A stretch of 64,000 nucleotides of DNA from Mycobacterium shimoidei (GTDB taxonomy: Bacteria; Actinomycetota; Actinomycetes; Mycobacteriales; Mycobacteriaceae), in assembly GCA_002101905.1 (NCBI GenBank), contig LQPU01000015.1, positions 124,001-188,000 of the forward strand. The letters run 5' to 3'. Under the pieces are notes generated by a model. The model worked only from the letters and a program-made list of their open reading frames with translations. It was not told the DNA's origin and made no database searches. How positions within the stretch are numbered: position 1 is the stretch's first letter; every line of letters begins with the position of its first letter. Both the position numbers and the translations under genes were made by a program. This document shows positions 48,757 through 59,738 of this stretch, in pieces.

Positions 48757-49488
48757 GTGCTGATTTTGTTGCCCGCTGTCGATGTGGTCGACGGCCGCGC
48801 TGTGCGCTTGGTGCAGGGCCGCGCCGGCAGCGAGACCGAGTACGGGTCGGCGCTGGACGCGGCTTTGGGCTGGCAGCGCGACGGTGCCGAGTGGGTGCAC
48901 CTGGTCGACCTCGACGCCGCATTCGGGCGTGGCTCGAACCGGGAACTGCTGGCCGAGGTCGTCGGCAAGCTCGACGTGAATGTCGAACTGTCGGGCGGAA
49001 TCCGCGACGACGACTCGTTGAGCGCCGCGCTGGCGACCGGCTGCGCGCGGGTCAATCTCGGCACCGCGGCACTGGAGAATCCGCAGTGGTGCGCTGAAGT
49101 GATCGCAGAGCACGGCGACCGGGTCGCTGTCGGCCTGGATGTACGGATCGTCGACGGCGAACACCGGCTGCGCGGCCGGGGCTGGGAAACCGACGGCGGA
49201 GATCTGTGGGAAGTCCTGCAACGTCTTGACCGCCAGGGGTGTTCGCGCTTCGTCGTCACCGACGTCACCAAGGACGGCACCCTGACCGGCCCCAACTTGG
49301 ATCTGCTGCGCAGGGTCGCCGAACGTACCGATGCTCCGGTGATCGCGTCCGGCGGGGTGTCCAGCATCGAAGATCTGCGTGCCATCGCCACGCTGACCGA
49401 GTACGGAGTCGAGGGCGCCATCGTCGGGAAGGCCCTCTACGCCGGTCGGTTCAGCTTGCCACAGGCGCTTGAGGCAGTTGGCCAATGA
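48757..49488 (+). CDS. hisA: Bifunctional ProFAR / PRA isomerase (PriA type)
   Basis: Barrel enzyme of 243 residues that isomerises ProFAR in histidine synthesis. In mycobacteria the same enzyme (PriA) also does the TrpF step. The window's trp cluster indeed lacks trpF, which supports dual use. Asp in [15 protein letters not shown] (residue 10 region) and Asp in [14 protein letters not shown] (about residue 175) are the catalytic pair. GTG 48757 follows AGGAGG at 48747-48752 by a short spacer. Overlaps impA by 4 bp. Confidence 0.95.
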   Translation: MLILLPAVDVVDGRAVRLVQGRAGSETEYGSALDAALGWQRDGAEWVHLVDLDAAFGRGSNRELLAEVVGKLDVNVELSGGIRDDDSLSAALATGCARVNLGTAALENPQWCAEVIAEHGDRVAVGLDVRIVDGEHRLRGRGWETDGGDLWEVLQRLDRQGCSRFVVTDVTKDGTLTGPNLDLLRRVAERTDAPVIASGGVSSIEDLRAIATLTEYGVEGAIVGKALYAGRFSLPQALEAVGQ

Positions 49489-50300
49489 CAGCGGACTCCA
49501 AAGATCTCGATGCGCTGGTGGCCAAGGCCGCTGACATCCTCGACGCCGCGTCCGAGCAGTTCCTCGAAGGTCACCGCGCCAATTCGGCGGTAGCCAAGAA
49601 GGGCGACGACTTCGCCACCAAGGTCGATTTGGCCATCGAGCGCCAGGTCGTCGATGCGCTGGTCCAACAAACCGGAATCGAGGTGCACGGAGAGGAATTC
49701 GGTGGAGCCGACATCAACTCGCCGTGGGTCTGGGTGCTCGACCCGATAGACGGCACCTTCAATTACGCCGCCGGATCTCCCATCGCTGGAATTCTGCTCG
49801 GCCTGATGCACAACGGCGATCCGGTCGCGGGTCTGACCTGGCTGCCCTTCACCGGTGAGCGCTACACCGCCGTGGCCGGCGGCGGATTGTTCAAAAACGG
49901 TGTGGCACAACCGCCGTTGGAACCAGCCGAGTTGGCCAACTCGATGATCGGGATCGGCACCTTCAACGCCGACTCACGCGGGCGTTTCCCGGGACGTTAC
50001 CGGTTGGCCGTGCTGGAAAACCTCAGCCGCGTATCGTCTCGGATACGCATGCACGGCGCGACCGGCGTTGATTTGGCATATGTCGCAGACGGGATCCTCG
50101 GCGGAGCAATCAGTTTCGGCGACCATGTGTGGGACCACGCGGCCGGCGTCGCCCTGGTGCGTGCGGCCGGCGGTGTCGTCACGAACCTGGCCGGCGAACC
50201 ATGGACACCCACGGCTCGCTCCGTGCTGGCAGCGGCGCCCGGGGTGCACTCCGAAATGCTCGAGATCCTTCGGCGCGTCGGCAACCCCGAGGACTACTGA
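49485..50300 (+). CDS. impA: Inositol-monophosphatase-family phosphatase
   Basis: Magnesium-dependent phosphatase of 271 residues. The metal motifs are HGEEFGG (about residue 68), [14 protein letters not shown] (about residue 86) and [16 protein letters not shown] (about residue 210). The position inside the his operon matches Rv1604 (ImpA). Family relatives include true inositol phosphatases and histidinol-phosphate phosphatases; the his context raises the second possibility, though the proven mycobacterial HisN is another gene. ATG overlaps hisA by 4 bp and the stop shares a base with hisF. Confidence 0.88.
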   Translation: MTADSKDLDALVAKAADILDAASEQFLEGHRANSAVAKKGDDFATKVDLAIERQVVDALVQQTGIEVHGEEFGGADINSPWVWVLDPIDGTFNYAAGSPIAGILLGLMHNGDPVAGLTWLPFTGERYTAVAGGGLFKNGVAQPPLEPAELANSMIGIGTFNADSRGRFPGRYRLAVLENLSRVSSRIRMHGATGVDLAYVADGILGGAISFGDHVWDHAAGVALVRAAGGVVTNLAGEPWTPTARSVLAAAPGVHSEMLEILRRVGNPEDY

Positions 50301-51085
50301 TGTATTTCAACACTGGTCTCGCCGTGCGGGTGATCCCATGCCTAGACGTCGACGACGGGCGGGTGGTCAAGGGCGTCAACTTCGAAAACCTCCGAGACGC
50401 AGGCGATCCCGTCGAGCTGGCTGCCGCCTACGATGCCGAGGGCGCCGATGAACTGACCTTCCTCGACGTGACCGCGTCGTCGTCGGGCCGGGCCACCATG
50501 CTGGAGGTAGTTCGCCGCACGGCCGAGCAGGTATTCATCCCGCTCACCGTGGGCGGCGGGATACGCACAGTGGACGACGTCGACGTGTTGTTGCGCGCCG
50601 GGGCGGACAAAGTGTCGATCAACACGGCCGCCATCGCCCGGCCCGAATTGCTGGCAGAGATGGCCCGCGCATTCGGTTCACAGTGCATCGTGTTATCGGT
50701 CGACGCGCGTACTGTGCCCGCCGGTTCGCCGCCGACGCCGTCGGGCTGGGAGGTGACCACGCACGGCGGACGGCGCGGCACGGGCATCGACGCCGTCGAA
50801 TGGGCCGCGCGTGGGGCCGAACTCGGAGTGGGGGAGATCCTGCTGAACTCGATGGACGCCGACGGCACCCAGGCCGGCTTCGACCTGCCGATGCTGCGTG
50901 CGGTGCGCGCCGCGGTAAGTGTGCCGGTGATCGCCAGCGGCGGTGCCGGGGCGCCCGAACACTTCGCTCCGGCGATTTTCGCGGGCGCCGATGCGGTGCT
51001 GGCCGCCAGCGTATTTCACTTCCGCAAGCTCACCATTGCGCAGGTTAAGGCGGAGATGGCCGCTGAAGGGCTGGTGGTGCGGTGA
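50300..51085 (+). CDS. hisF: Imidazole glycerol phosphate synthase, cyclase subunit
   Basis: Barrel enzyme of 261 residues that uses ammonia from HisH to make imidazole glycerol phosphate and AICAR. Catalytic Asp residues lie in [16 protein letters not shown] (near residue 15) and [14 protein letters not shown] (near residue 185). The duplicated phosphate sites, for example [14 protein letters not shown] and [14 protein letters not shown], are intact. ATG 50300 shares one base with the impA stop; the N-terminus is a few residues shorter than Rv1605. Overlaps hisI by 4 bp. Confidence 0.97.
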   Translation: MYFNTGLAVRVIPCLDVDDGRVVKGVNFENLRDAGDPVELAAAYDAEGADELTFLDVTASSSGRATMLEVVRRTAEQVFIPLTVGGGIRTVDDVDVLLRAGADKVSINTAAIARPELLAEMARAFGSQCIVLSVDARTVPAGSPPTPSGWEVTTHGGRRGTGIDAVEWAARGAELGVGEILLNSMDADGTQAGFDLPMLRAVRAAVSVPVIASGGAGAPEHFAPAIFAGADAVLAASVFHFRKLTIAQVKAEMAAEGLVVR

Positions 51086-51432
51086 CGACACTCGACCCGC
51101 ACATAGCGGCCCGCCTGAAGCGCAATAGCGAAGGCCTGTTCACCGCGGTGGTGCAGGAGCGCGGCAGCGGCGACGTCCTGATGGTCGCCTGGATGGACGA
51201 CGCTGCGCTGGCGCGGACTTTGGAAACACGTGAGGCCACGTACTTTTCGCGCTCCCGCGGTGAGCAGTGGGTCAAGGGTGCCACCTCCGGTAACACCCAG
51301 CACGTGCATTCGGTGCGGCTGGATTGCGACGGTGACGCGGTGCTGGTGGTGGTGGACCAGGTTGGCGGCGCGTGCCACACCGGCGATCACAGCTGCTTCG
51401 ATGCCGACGTGCTGCTGGAACCAGCTGACTGA
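51082..51432 (+). CDS. hisI: Phosphoribosyl-AMP cyclohydrolase
   Basis: Zinc enzyme that opens the adenine ring of PR-AMP. It has 116 residues and is the stand-alone HisI without HisE fusion, as in other actinobacteria. [36 protein letters not shown] and the Zn/Mg region DCDGDAVLV followed by CHTGDHSCF are intact. Last gene of the his operon here; hisG and hisE are not in this window. A minus-strand exporter converges on it 19 bp downstream. Confidence 0.97.
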   Translation: MTTLDPHIAARLKRNSEGLFTAVVQERGSGDVLMVAWMDDAALARTLETREATYFSRSRGEQWVKGATSGNTQHVHSVRLDCDGDAVLVVVDQVGGACHTGDHSCFDADVLLEPAD

Positions 51433-51451
51433 CGGCCGGTTGCGCCCGCTG

Positions 51452-52951
51452 TTACGCGGCCTCCCGCGTGTCCGCGGCATGCCTGGTGCACGCGTCTTGG
51501 CAGGAATGGTTGACGCCGGGCAGCACCTGGTGGCCGACGTCGGCGCCGCTGCGGATGGTGGCGGCCGCCGCAATGCCTCCCATCACGCACAGGCCGGTGG
51601 CGATAAGCATCGCGACGGCGAAGCTGTTGCCGAGCGGTTGCCCGGGGCCCGCGCGCATGCCGGCCGCGATCGGCAACACCGCGACGGCGAGTAGCCCGGC
51701 GAGGCGCGCGACGGCGTTGTTGACACCCGAAGCGGTTCCCGCGTGCTCCTCGGACACCGCGGCGAGAACGGCCGCGGTCAGCGGGGCGACCGTGATCGCC
51801 AGTCCCAACCCGAAGACAACAACGGCCGGCAGGACTGCTTGCAGATACGACGCCCCGGGCACGATGCGGACCATCAGCGCCAAACCCGCAGCGGCGATCA
51901 ACGGACCGACCGTCATCGGGAGCCGGGGACTGGTGCGCTGCGCAACCGCACCGGCCCATGGTGAGCCGATCAGCATGATGACGGTGATGGGCAGTGTTGC
52001 GACGCCGGCGGCCAACGCAGAGTAGTGCAGAGTTTGCTGCAGCTGCAGCGCCAGGAGGAACAGTGCGCCGCCGACCGCCGCATACACGGCAAGAGTGGTG
52101 AGGTTCGCACCGGTGAACTGCCAGGAGCGAAACAGCCGCAGGGGCAGAAGCGGCGAATCCGCACGCATCTCGACGAGCGGAAAGGCCACCAGCGCGGCCG
52201 CGCCGACAGCAGCGACGCTCACGGTCACCGGTGTCCAGCCGCGAGAGGGTGCTTCGATCAGCGCGTAGGTCACTCCCGCGAGGCCGATTGTGACCGTTGC
52301 GGCGCCCAGGATGTCGGCGCGACCATGGGGCGCGGTGTCCCGGGATTCAGAGATGTGTCTGACGGTGATCCAGACGGCCGCCGCGGTCAATGGAATGTTC
52401 AAGAAGAACACCCAGCGCCACGACGCGGCATCGACAAGCCAACCCCCGATGAAGGGGCCGACGGCCGTGGCTACTCCCGACATGCCCGCCCAGATTCCCA
52501 CTGCGCGGCCCCGGTCCTCCTCGGTGATCCCGGTGTCGATCAGGGCCAGGCTGGCCGGGACCAACGCCGCGGCGCCGACGCCCTGCGCCAGCCGTGCGCC
52601 GATCAGCCAGCCCGCGGTCGGTGCCAGAGCGCAACCGAAAGAGGCTGCGGTGAAAACGATCAGCCCGCCGACATAGACCCGGCGCCGGCCAAAGTGGTCG
52701 CCGGCCGCACCTCCGGAGAGCAGCAGTGCGCTTAGCGATAACAGGTAGCCGTCGAGTACCCACTGCTGACCGGTCAGCCCGGCATCCAGTTCCCGCCCTA
52801 TTGCCGGAAGCGCGATATTGACCACGGTGCCGTCGAGAAGCGCGACCCCGGACCCGAGAACCGCCGCCGCGATCAGCCACCGCGCGCGAGACGACGCTAA
52901 TGGCACTCGGCGCGGGACAACTACCGATTCTTTGCGCTTGGACTCGTCCAC
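51452..52951 (-). CDS. MFS drug exporter, DHA2 (EmrB/QacA) type
   Basis: Proton-driven efflux transporter of 499 residues with about 14 helices, which fits the DHA2 group. Motif D1/A region: LDGTVVNIALPAIG in helix 1 and GGAAGDHFGRRRVYVGG between helices 2 and 3. GVATAVGPFIGGWLVD is the antiporter motif C in helix 5. The GTG at 52951 begins VDESKRKES and is chosen because sequence farther upstream belongs to another gene. It follows the DUF5996 gene by 19 bp, so the two are probably one transcript. In M. tuberculosis chaA (Rv1607) stands between hisI and bcpB. Confidence 0.88.
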   Translation of the reverse strand: MDESKRKESVVVPRRVPLASSRARWLIAAAVLGSGVALLDGTVVNIALPAIGRELDAGLTGQQWVLDGYLLSLSALLLSGGAAGDHFGRRRVYVGGLIVFTAASFGCALAPTAGWLIGARLAQGVGAAALVPASLALIDTGITEEDRGRAVGIWAGMSGVATAVGPFIGGWLVDAASWRWVFFLNIPLTAAAVWITVRHISESRDTAPHGRADILGAATVTIGLAGVTYALIEAPSRGWTPVTVSVAAVGAAALVAFPLVEMRADSPLLPLRLFRSWQFTGANLTTLAVYAAVGGALFLLALQLQQTLHYSALAAGVATLPITVIMLIGSPWAGAVAQRTSPRLPMTVGPLIAAAGLALMVRIVPGASYLQAVLPAVVVFGLGLAITVAPLTAAVLAAVSEEHAGTASGVNNAVARLAGLLAVAVLPIAAGMRAGPGQPLGNSFAVAMLIATGLCVMGGIAAAATIRSGADVGHQVLPGVNHSCQDACTRHAADTREAA

Positions 52952-52970
52952 ATTCGCTACTTTCCAACCC

Positions 52971-53912
52971 TCACATATGCGCCTGGTACGCCTTCCAGCG
53001 ATCCGGGTCGGTTTCGAGCGCCCGGCGATCCCAGCCGGCACCGACGGCCTCTGCCTCGTAGGTGTCTTGCAGGAATTCGAGGAGTACCCGGTCAGGATCG
53101 GAGGCCCGTCGCACCACCTCATACGGCAAGAGGAACTCGCCGTGGTCCTGGCTGTAGTGCGCCTCGGCAGGTCTGACCGGGTGCGCGGCGAAGCTGTCCG
53201 GTTCGGGGTAGGCATAGGCGTAGAAGGCACCTTCGTCCCCGCCGCCGGGCCAGAACCCACAGCTGCTGAGTTCGTGCGAATATCCCTCGACCATCACCCA
53301 GTCACCCACGTTTGGGGCACCGCCGGGGTGGCGTGGCGCACCGCGACCGGAGAACCTGGTGCACGCGAGATCCATTGCACCCCAAAAGAAATGCACGGGG
53401 CTGACTTTTCCTACGAAACGGGACCGGAACTGGCCGAGTACGCGGCTGGCGTGAACCAGTTGGCGCCAGAACAACTGCGCGGCGGCAGGGTCGTACGACG
53501 CATGCTCGACGTCGGCGGCGAACGGCGGTGCCGGGTCCACTTCGTTGGGGTGTGGCTGGATGCGGGTGGGAAATCCAAGCTCGTCGAGGGCGTGCATGGT
53601 CTGTGTATAGAACTCGGCCACCGATTTTGGCTCCAGCGCCACGGTGCGGGTCGCGCCGTTGGTGCTGCGGATTACCAACTGGTGATCGACGAAGTCGAAC
53701 TCAATGTCGAATGCCTGCTTCGCATACGGGATCGTCGAGGTCGTCAAACCACGCGCAGTCACATACAAGGTGGTCTGCCACCAGTGGTTGACCATGGGCG
53801 AATGAACGAGCCGGACCTTGCCGACGATCTGAGCCCACATGTGCAATGTCGCCCTGGTTGGAACCCAGTCCTCGACCCGCAAGCTCGGCCATGCGTTGTT
53901 TTCTCCGGCCAT
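52971..53912 (-). CDS. DUF5996 family protein
   Basis: Protein of 313 residues of unknown function. It starts MAGENNAWPSLRVEDWVPTR, then ATLHMWAQIVGKVRLVHSPM and NHWWQTTLYVTARGLTT, the typical opening of DUF5996. Many conserved Trp, His and Asp residues (for example VHFFWGAMDLACTRFSG, and the EGYSHELSSCGFWPG segment) suggest an enzyme, but no known catalytic pattern can be named. The ATG at 53912 has an AGGAGG site 9 nt before it; a longer frame upstream lacks one. The MFS exporter follows 19 bp downstream, so a link to export or detoxification is possible. Confidence 0.8.
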   Translation of the reverse strand: MAGENNAWPSLRVEDWVPTRATLHMWAQIVGKVRLVHSPMVNHWWQTTLYVTARGLTTSTIPYAKQAFDIEFDFVDHQLVIRSTNGATRTVALEPKSVAEFYTQTMHALDELGFPTRIQPHPNEVDPAPPFAADVEHASYDPAAAQLFWRQLVHASRVLGQFRSRFVGKVSPVHFFWGAMDLACTRFSGRGAPRHPGGAPNVGDWVMVEGYSHELSSCGFWPGGGDEGAFYAYAYPEPDSFAAHPVRPAEAHYSQDHGEFLLPYEVVRRASDPDRVLLEFLQDTYEAEAVGAGWDRRALETDPDRWKAYQAHM

Positions 53913-54034
53913 TCGGTGACGCCTCCTCGGATCAACGAAGTAAGGAAATGCGTTGTCGGACACGCAATTCGGAATTTCACGGTGGGGGACGTCACCGCGG
54001 ATCCCGGCCACATACCGGTGGCGCCCGGAATCCC

Positions 54035-54049
54035 CAGCGCTAAGCGCTG
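54035..54049 (-). terminator. Hairpin just after bcpB
   Basis: CAGCGC TAA GCGCTG is a perfect 6-bp stem with a 3-nt loop, 6 nt beyond the bcpB stop. It lacks a U-tract, which is common for mycobacterial terminators. The rest of the 143-bp gap up to the DUF5996 start holds only that gene's ribosome site. Confidence 0.4.
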
Positions 54050-54055
54050 ACAGAC

Positions 54056-54520
54056 CTATGTAGACGAGCGTGCGCGCAGGGCCGCCAGCGCCTTATCGGC
54101 GTGCGAATTGAAGTTGAACTCGCTGCCGATCACCTCGAGCACGGTGCGGTCGGTGTCGATGACAAACGTCATGCGCTTGACCGGCGACAACTTGCCCAAC
54201 AGCCCGCGCTTGACGCCGAATTGCGCGGCGACCTTGCCCTCGGAGTCGGACAGCAGCGGGTAGTCGAAGCCGTGCGTGTCGGCGAACTTGGCTTGCTTGT
54301 CCACCGCATCAGTACTGATGCCGACACGCTGGGCTCCGACGGCGGCGAATTCCGCGGCCACGTCACGGAAGTGGCACGCTTCGCGCGTGCAGCCGGGCGT
54401 CATCGCGGCGGGATAGAAGAACAGCACGACGGGTCCGTCGGCCAGCAGATCGCTCAGCTTGCGTGGTGTGCCGGTCTGGTCGGGGAGCTCGAAGTCGGCC
54501 ACAGTGTCACCGGTTTTCAT
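54056..54520 (-). CDS. bcpB: Peroxiredoxin, Bcp/PrxQ type
   Basis: Thiol peroxidase of 154 residues that reduces hydroperoxides. The peroxidatic Cys is in PAAMTPGCTREACHFRD (residue 44) with the second Cys five residues later, the arrangement of PrxQ enzymes with an intra-helix disulphide. Conserved Thr and Arg of the active site (PGCTREA; VKRMTFVIDTDR) are present. Corresponds to Rv1608c. It is divergent from trpE. Confidence 0.94.
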   Translation of the reverse strand: MKTGDTVADFELPDQTGTPRKLSDLLADGPVVLFFYPAAMTPGCTREACHFRDVAAEFAAVGAQRVGISTDAVDKQAKFADTHGFDYPLLSDSEGKVAAQFGVKRGLLGKLSPVKRMTFVIDTDRTVLEVIGSEFNFNSHADKALAALRARSST

Positions 54521-54555
54521 GATCGTCAGGCTACGCCGGGGGTCACTGCGGCGGG

Positions 54556-54582
54556 TTGGAAGATGACTTGGAAGATAGATGG
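54556..54582 (+). promoter_or_regulatory. trpE start region with direct repeat
   Basis: TTGGAAGAT occurs twice with a 12-bp period (54556-54564 and 54568-54576). The second copy contains GAAGAT (54571-54576), 6 nt before the GTG taken as the trpE start, and could be a weak -10. No leader peptide with Trp codons or attenuator hairpins was found. Confidence 0.25.
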
Positions 54583-56106
54583 GTGCCTGCCCAGCTCGCC
54601 ACCACCTCGCGCGAGGACTTCCGGGTGCTCGCCGCCGAGCATCGGGTGGTCCCGGTGACCCGCAAGGTGCTGGCCGACGCCGAGACCCCGCTGTCGGCCT
54701 ATCGGAAGTTGGCCGCCAACCGGCCGGGAACCTTCTTGCTGGAGTCGGCGGAAAACGGCCGGTCCTGGTCGCGGTGGTCGTTCATCGGCGCCGGCTCGCC
54801 GTCGGCGTTGACGGTCCGTGATGGCGAGGCAGTGTGGCTTGGCGCCGTGCCACAAGATGCCCCCACCGGCGGAGACCCGCTGCAGGCCCTGCGCGCCACG
54901 CTCGAGCTGCTGGCCACCGCTGCGCTGCCCGGGCTTCCGCCGCTGTCCGGCGGCATGGTGGGTTTTTTCGCCTATGACCTGGTGCGACGGCTGGAGCGGC
55001 TGCCGGAGCTGGCCGTCGACGACCTTCACCTGCCGGACATGCTGTTGCTGCTGGCCACCGATCTGGCGGCGGTCGACCACCACGAGGGGACCATCACTCT
55101 GATCGCCAATGCGGTCAACTGGAACGGCACCGACGAGCGGGTCGACGAGGCCTACGACGACGCCGTCGAACGGCTCAACGTGATGACGACGGCCCTCAGC
55201 CAGCCGCTGCCGTCAACCGTGGCCACCTTCAGCCGCCCCGAGCCGAAACATCGCGCCCAGCGCACCATCGAGGAATACAGCGCGATCGTCGAGCGCCTGG
55301 TGCACGAGATCGAACGCGGCGAGGCCTTTCAGGTGGTGCCGTCACAGCGTTTCGAGATGGACACCGACGTCGAGCCGATCGACGTCTACCGGATGCTGCG
55401 GGTGTCGAACCCCAGCCCGTATATGTATCTGCTGCACATCCCCAATGATGTTGGCGAAACTGCATTTTCGATCGTCGGCTCCAGCCCGGAGGCGCTGGTC
55501 ACCGTGCAAGACCGGTGGGCTACGACGCATCCGATCGCCGGCACCCGCTGGCGCGGACACACCGACGAAGAAGACCAGCTGCTAGAAAAGGAACTGCTCC
55601 ACGACGAGAAGGAGCGTGCCGAGCATCTGATGCTGGTCGATCTGGGCCGCAACGACCTCGGGCGGGTATGCGTGCCGGGCACGGTACGGGTCGAGGACTA
55701 CAGCCACATCGAGCGCTACAGCCATGTCATGCACCTGGTATCGACGGTGACCGGGATGCTGGCCGAAGGCCGCACCGCGCTCGATGCGGTGACCGCCTGC
55801 TTTCCCGCGGGCACGCTGTCCGGCGCTCCGAAGGTGCGGGCGATGGAGCTGATCGAGGAGGTGGAGATCACGCGCCGGGGCCTGTATGGCGGTGTCGTCG
55901 GCTACCTCGACTTCGCCGGCAACGCCGATTTCGCGATCGCCATCCGAACCGCGCTGATGCACGACGGCACCGCCTACGTTCAGGCCGGCGGCGGGGTGGT
56001 GGCCGACTCCAACGGACCCTACGAGCACACCGAAGCCACGAATAAGGCCAAGGCGGTGCTCAACGCGATCGCCGCCGCCGAGACCCTTACCAAGCCCGAT
56101 GGCTGA
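54583..56106 (+). CDS. trpE: Anthranilate synthase component I
   Basis: Converts chorismate to anthranilate with ammonia from TrpG, which is encoded elsewhere. It has 507 residues. [18 protein letters not shown] near the N-terminus contains the LLES tryptophan feedback motif. The catalytic region carries [42 protein letters not shown] and [17 protein letters not shown]. The start is not certain: GTG 54583 ([12 protein letters not shown]) matches the M. tuberculosis N-terminus; TTG 54556 or 54568 would add residues. It overlaps the next gene by 8 bp. Confidence 0.96.
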   Translation: MPAQLATTSREDFRVLAAEHRVVPVTRKVLADAETPLSAYRKLAANRPGTFLLESAENGRSWSRWSFIGAGSPSALTVRDGEAVWLGAVPQDAPTGGDPLQALRATLELLATAALPGLPPLSGGMVGFFAYDLVRRLERLPELAVDDLHLPDMLLLLATDLAAVDHHEGTITLIANAVNWNGTDERVDEAYDDAVERLNVMTTALSQPLPSTVATFSRPEPKHRAQRTIEEYSAIVERLVHEIERGEAFQVVPSQRFEMDTDVEPIDVYRMLRVSNPSPYMYLLHIPNDVGETAFSIVGSSPEALVTVQDRWATTHPIAGTRWRGHTDEEDQLLEKELLHDEKERAEHLMLVDLGRNDLGRVCVPGTVRVEDYSHIERYSHVMHLVSTVTGMLAEGRTALDAVTACFPAGTLSGAPKVRAMELIEEVEITRRGLYGGVVGYLDFAGNADFAIAIRTALMHDGTAYVQAGGGVVADSNGPYEHTEATNKAKAVLNAIAAAETLTKPDG

Positions 56107-56725
56107 GCGCCGGCTGGCGCAAATACTGCTGGTCGTCGCGGCAGCCGGACTTGCGGCGGCATCCCGGTTGCCGTGGGTGGCGATCCGCTCGTTCGACGGG
56201 CTGGGACAGCCGAAGACCATCACCTTGTCCGGCGCGACCTGGTCCACGGCGCTGCTGCCACTGGCGATCTTGCTGCTCGTCACCGCCGTGGCAGCGCTGG
56301 CGGTACGGGGCTGGACGCTGCGGGTCCTGGCCGTGGTGGTGGCCGTGGCCAGCCTGGCCATCGGGTACCTGGCCATCAGCCACTGGGTCGTTGCCGACTG
56401 GGCGGCGCGCGCGGCAGACCTCACGCACATCTCGCTGCTGACGCTGGTCGGCAGCCAGCGCTATCACGCCGGCGCGGTGATCACGCTGGCCGCGGCGCTG
56501 TGCACCCTCGCCGGTGCGGTGTTGTTGATGCGGACGGCGGCGCGCGGTGGCCCCACGAAATACGTCGCACCCGCGGCCCGGCGGTCACAGGTGTCGCAGA
56601 ACGATGAGGCGATGTCGGAGCGGATGATTTGGGATGCCCTCGACGAAGGCCGTGATCCCACCGCGGTCGACGATGCCAAACGAAGTGATGCTGACAATCC
56701 GCGCAACTCCACGGAGGGTCGGTGA
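56099..56725 (+). CDS. Trp biosynthesis-associated membrane protein (Rv1610-like)
   Basis: Protein of 208 residues of a family (TIGR02234 type) found between trpE and trpC in actinobacteria. Four helices: residues about 7-22, 50-70, 73-95 and 120-142, with the conserved [18 protein letters not shown] loop after helix 1. A polar cytoplasmic tail ends with [16 protein letters not shown]. It could hold Trp enzymes at the membrane or move an aromatic compound, but no function is proven. The ATG overlaps trpE by 8 bp. Confidence 0.85.
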   Translation: MAERRLAQILLVVAAAGLAAASRLPWVAIRSFDGLGQPKTITLSGATWSTALLPLAILLLVTAVAALAVRGWTLRVLAVVVAVASLAIGYLAISHWVVADWAARAADLTHISLLTLVGSQRYHAGAVITLAAALCTLAGAVLLMRTAARGGPTKYVAPAARRSQVSQNDEAMSERMIWDALDEGRDPTAVDDAKRSDADNPRNSTEGR

Positions 56726-56803
56726 CAAAGTGCGGGCCGACGGTCGCTACCCTTCGATGAACGTCATCGATTCTGCGGGGCCCGCGGGGAAGGACCGACA
56801 GGC

Positions 56804-57600
56804 ATGAGTTCGGTTACCGTGCTCGACTCGATCATCGAGGGAGTCCGTGCCGATGTTGCCGCTCGCGAAGCCGCCGTCAGCTTGTCCGAGGTCAAGGCGG
56901 CCGCCGAGGCGATGCCGCCGCCGCTCGACGTGATGGCGGCGTTGCGCGAACCTGGGATTGCCGTCATCGCCGAAGTCAAGCGTGCCAGTCCGTCGGCGGG
57001 TGAACTCGCCTCAATCGCTGACCCAGCTGCGTTGGCCCGCACTTATGAGGAGGGCGGCGCGCGGATCATCAGCGTGCTCACCGAAGAGCGTCGCTTCAAC
57101 GGCTCACTGGCCGACCTTGACGCGGTGCGCGCGGCGGTGAGTGTTCCGGTGTTGCGTAAAGACTTTGTGGTGGGGCCCTACCAGATTCACGAGGCGCGCG
57201 CCCACGGCGCCGACATGCTGCTGTTGATCGTCGCCGCGCTCGAGCAGTCCGCCCTGGTGTCGATGTTGGAGCGCACCGAGTCGCTGGGCATGACCGCGCT
57301 GGTCGAGGTGCACACCGAAGAAGAAGCCGACCGCGCACTGAAGGCCGGAGCGCGAGTAATCGGTGTCAACGCGCGGGATCTGCGAACCCTGAAAGTCGAC
57401 CGGGATTGCTTCGCGCGTATCGCACCCGGACTGCCGACCGACGTGATCCGAGTCGCCGAATCCGGGGTACGCGGCACCGCCGATCTGCTGGCCTACGCCG
57501 GCGCCGGCGCCGACGCGGTTCTGGTCGGCGAAGGTCTGGTCACCAGTGGCGACCCCCGCGCGACCGTCGCCGATCTGGTCACGGCGGGGAGGCATCCGTC

Positions 57601-57622
<22 letters not shown>
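56804..57622 (+). CDS. trpC: Indole-3-glycerol phosphate synthase
   Basis: Barrel enzyme of 272 residues that closes the indole ring from Cd[17 protein letters not shown] near residue 55 holds the catalytic Lys, [20 protein letters not shown] the second Lys, [13 protein letters not shown] and [11 protein letters not shown] the substrate contacts. Single-function form without TrpF fusion. A 78-bp gap lies after the upstream membrane-protein gene. Its end overlaps the TTG start of trpB by 22 bp. Confidence 0.97.
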
Positions 57623-58925
<1,303 letters not shown>

Positions 58926-58929
<4 letters not shown>

Positions 58930-59738
58930 CTGTGGAGCAGAGCGAGACAAGTCAGCTGGCGGAGCTGTTCAGCTCATGTCAACGGGACAACCGGGCAGCG
59001 CTGGTCGGCTACTTGCCGACCGGATACCCTGACGTGCAGACGTCGGTGAAGGCGATGACTGCCTTGGTCGAATCGGGTTGCGATCTAGTCGAAGTCGGCA
59101 TCCCGTACTCAGATCCGGGCATGGATGGACCCACGATCGCGACGGCTTCAGAAGCCGCCCTCCGGGGTGGGGTGCGTGTTCGCGACAGTTTGGCGGCCGT
59201 GGAGGCAATCACTGCGGCGGGTGGTCGTGCCGTCGTCATGACGTACTGGAATCCTGTGCTGCGTTACGGGGTCGACGCGTTCGCCCGCGACCTGGCCGCC
59301 GCCGGTGGGCATGGGTTGATCACACCGGACCTCATTCCCGACGAGGCCGAAGAGTGGCTGACCGCCTCAGACAGGCACCGGCTGGATCGCATCTTTCTGG
59401 TAGCGCCGTCCTCGACGCCGCAGCGGCTGGCGGCAACGGTCGAGGCATCGCGCGGGTTCGTCTACGCCGCATCGACGATGGGCGTCACCGGTGCCCGTGA
59501 CGCCGTGTCGCAGGCTGCACCGGAGCTGGTAAGCCGGATACGGGCAGTCTCTGACATACCTGTCGGCGTCGGGCTCGGCGTTCGTTCGCGCGGACAGGCC
59601 GCACAGATCGGCGGCTACGCCGATGCGGTCATCGTCGGATCAGCGCTGGTGTCGACGTTGACCGAGGGCATCCCCGCGCTGCGCGCGCTGACCGAAGAAC
59701 TGGCTGCCGGTGTGCGCCAAAGGATTTCTTCGCCATGA
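58926..59738 (+). CDS. trpA: Tryptophan synthase subunit alpha
   Basis: Barrel enzyme of 270 residues that splits indole-3-glycerol phosphate and channels indole to TrpB. The catalytic Glu is in [18 protein letters not shown] (about residue 56), the catalytic Asp in the same segment. [26 protein letters not shown] and [11 protein letters not shown] form the phosphate and loop regions. GTG 58926 overlaps the trpB stop by 4 bp; the stop overlaps lgt by 4 bp. Confidence 0.97.

Noticed and set aside
52952..53260. Upstream extension of the MFS exporter frame
   Set aside because: It runs through the DUF5996 coding region in another frame and is not membrane-like.
54521..54582. Possible trp attenuator or leader peptide before trpE
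   Set aside because: The 62-bp gap contains no Trp-rich short frame and no competing hairpins.
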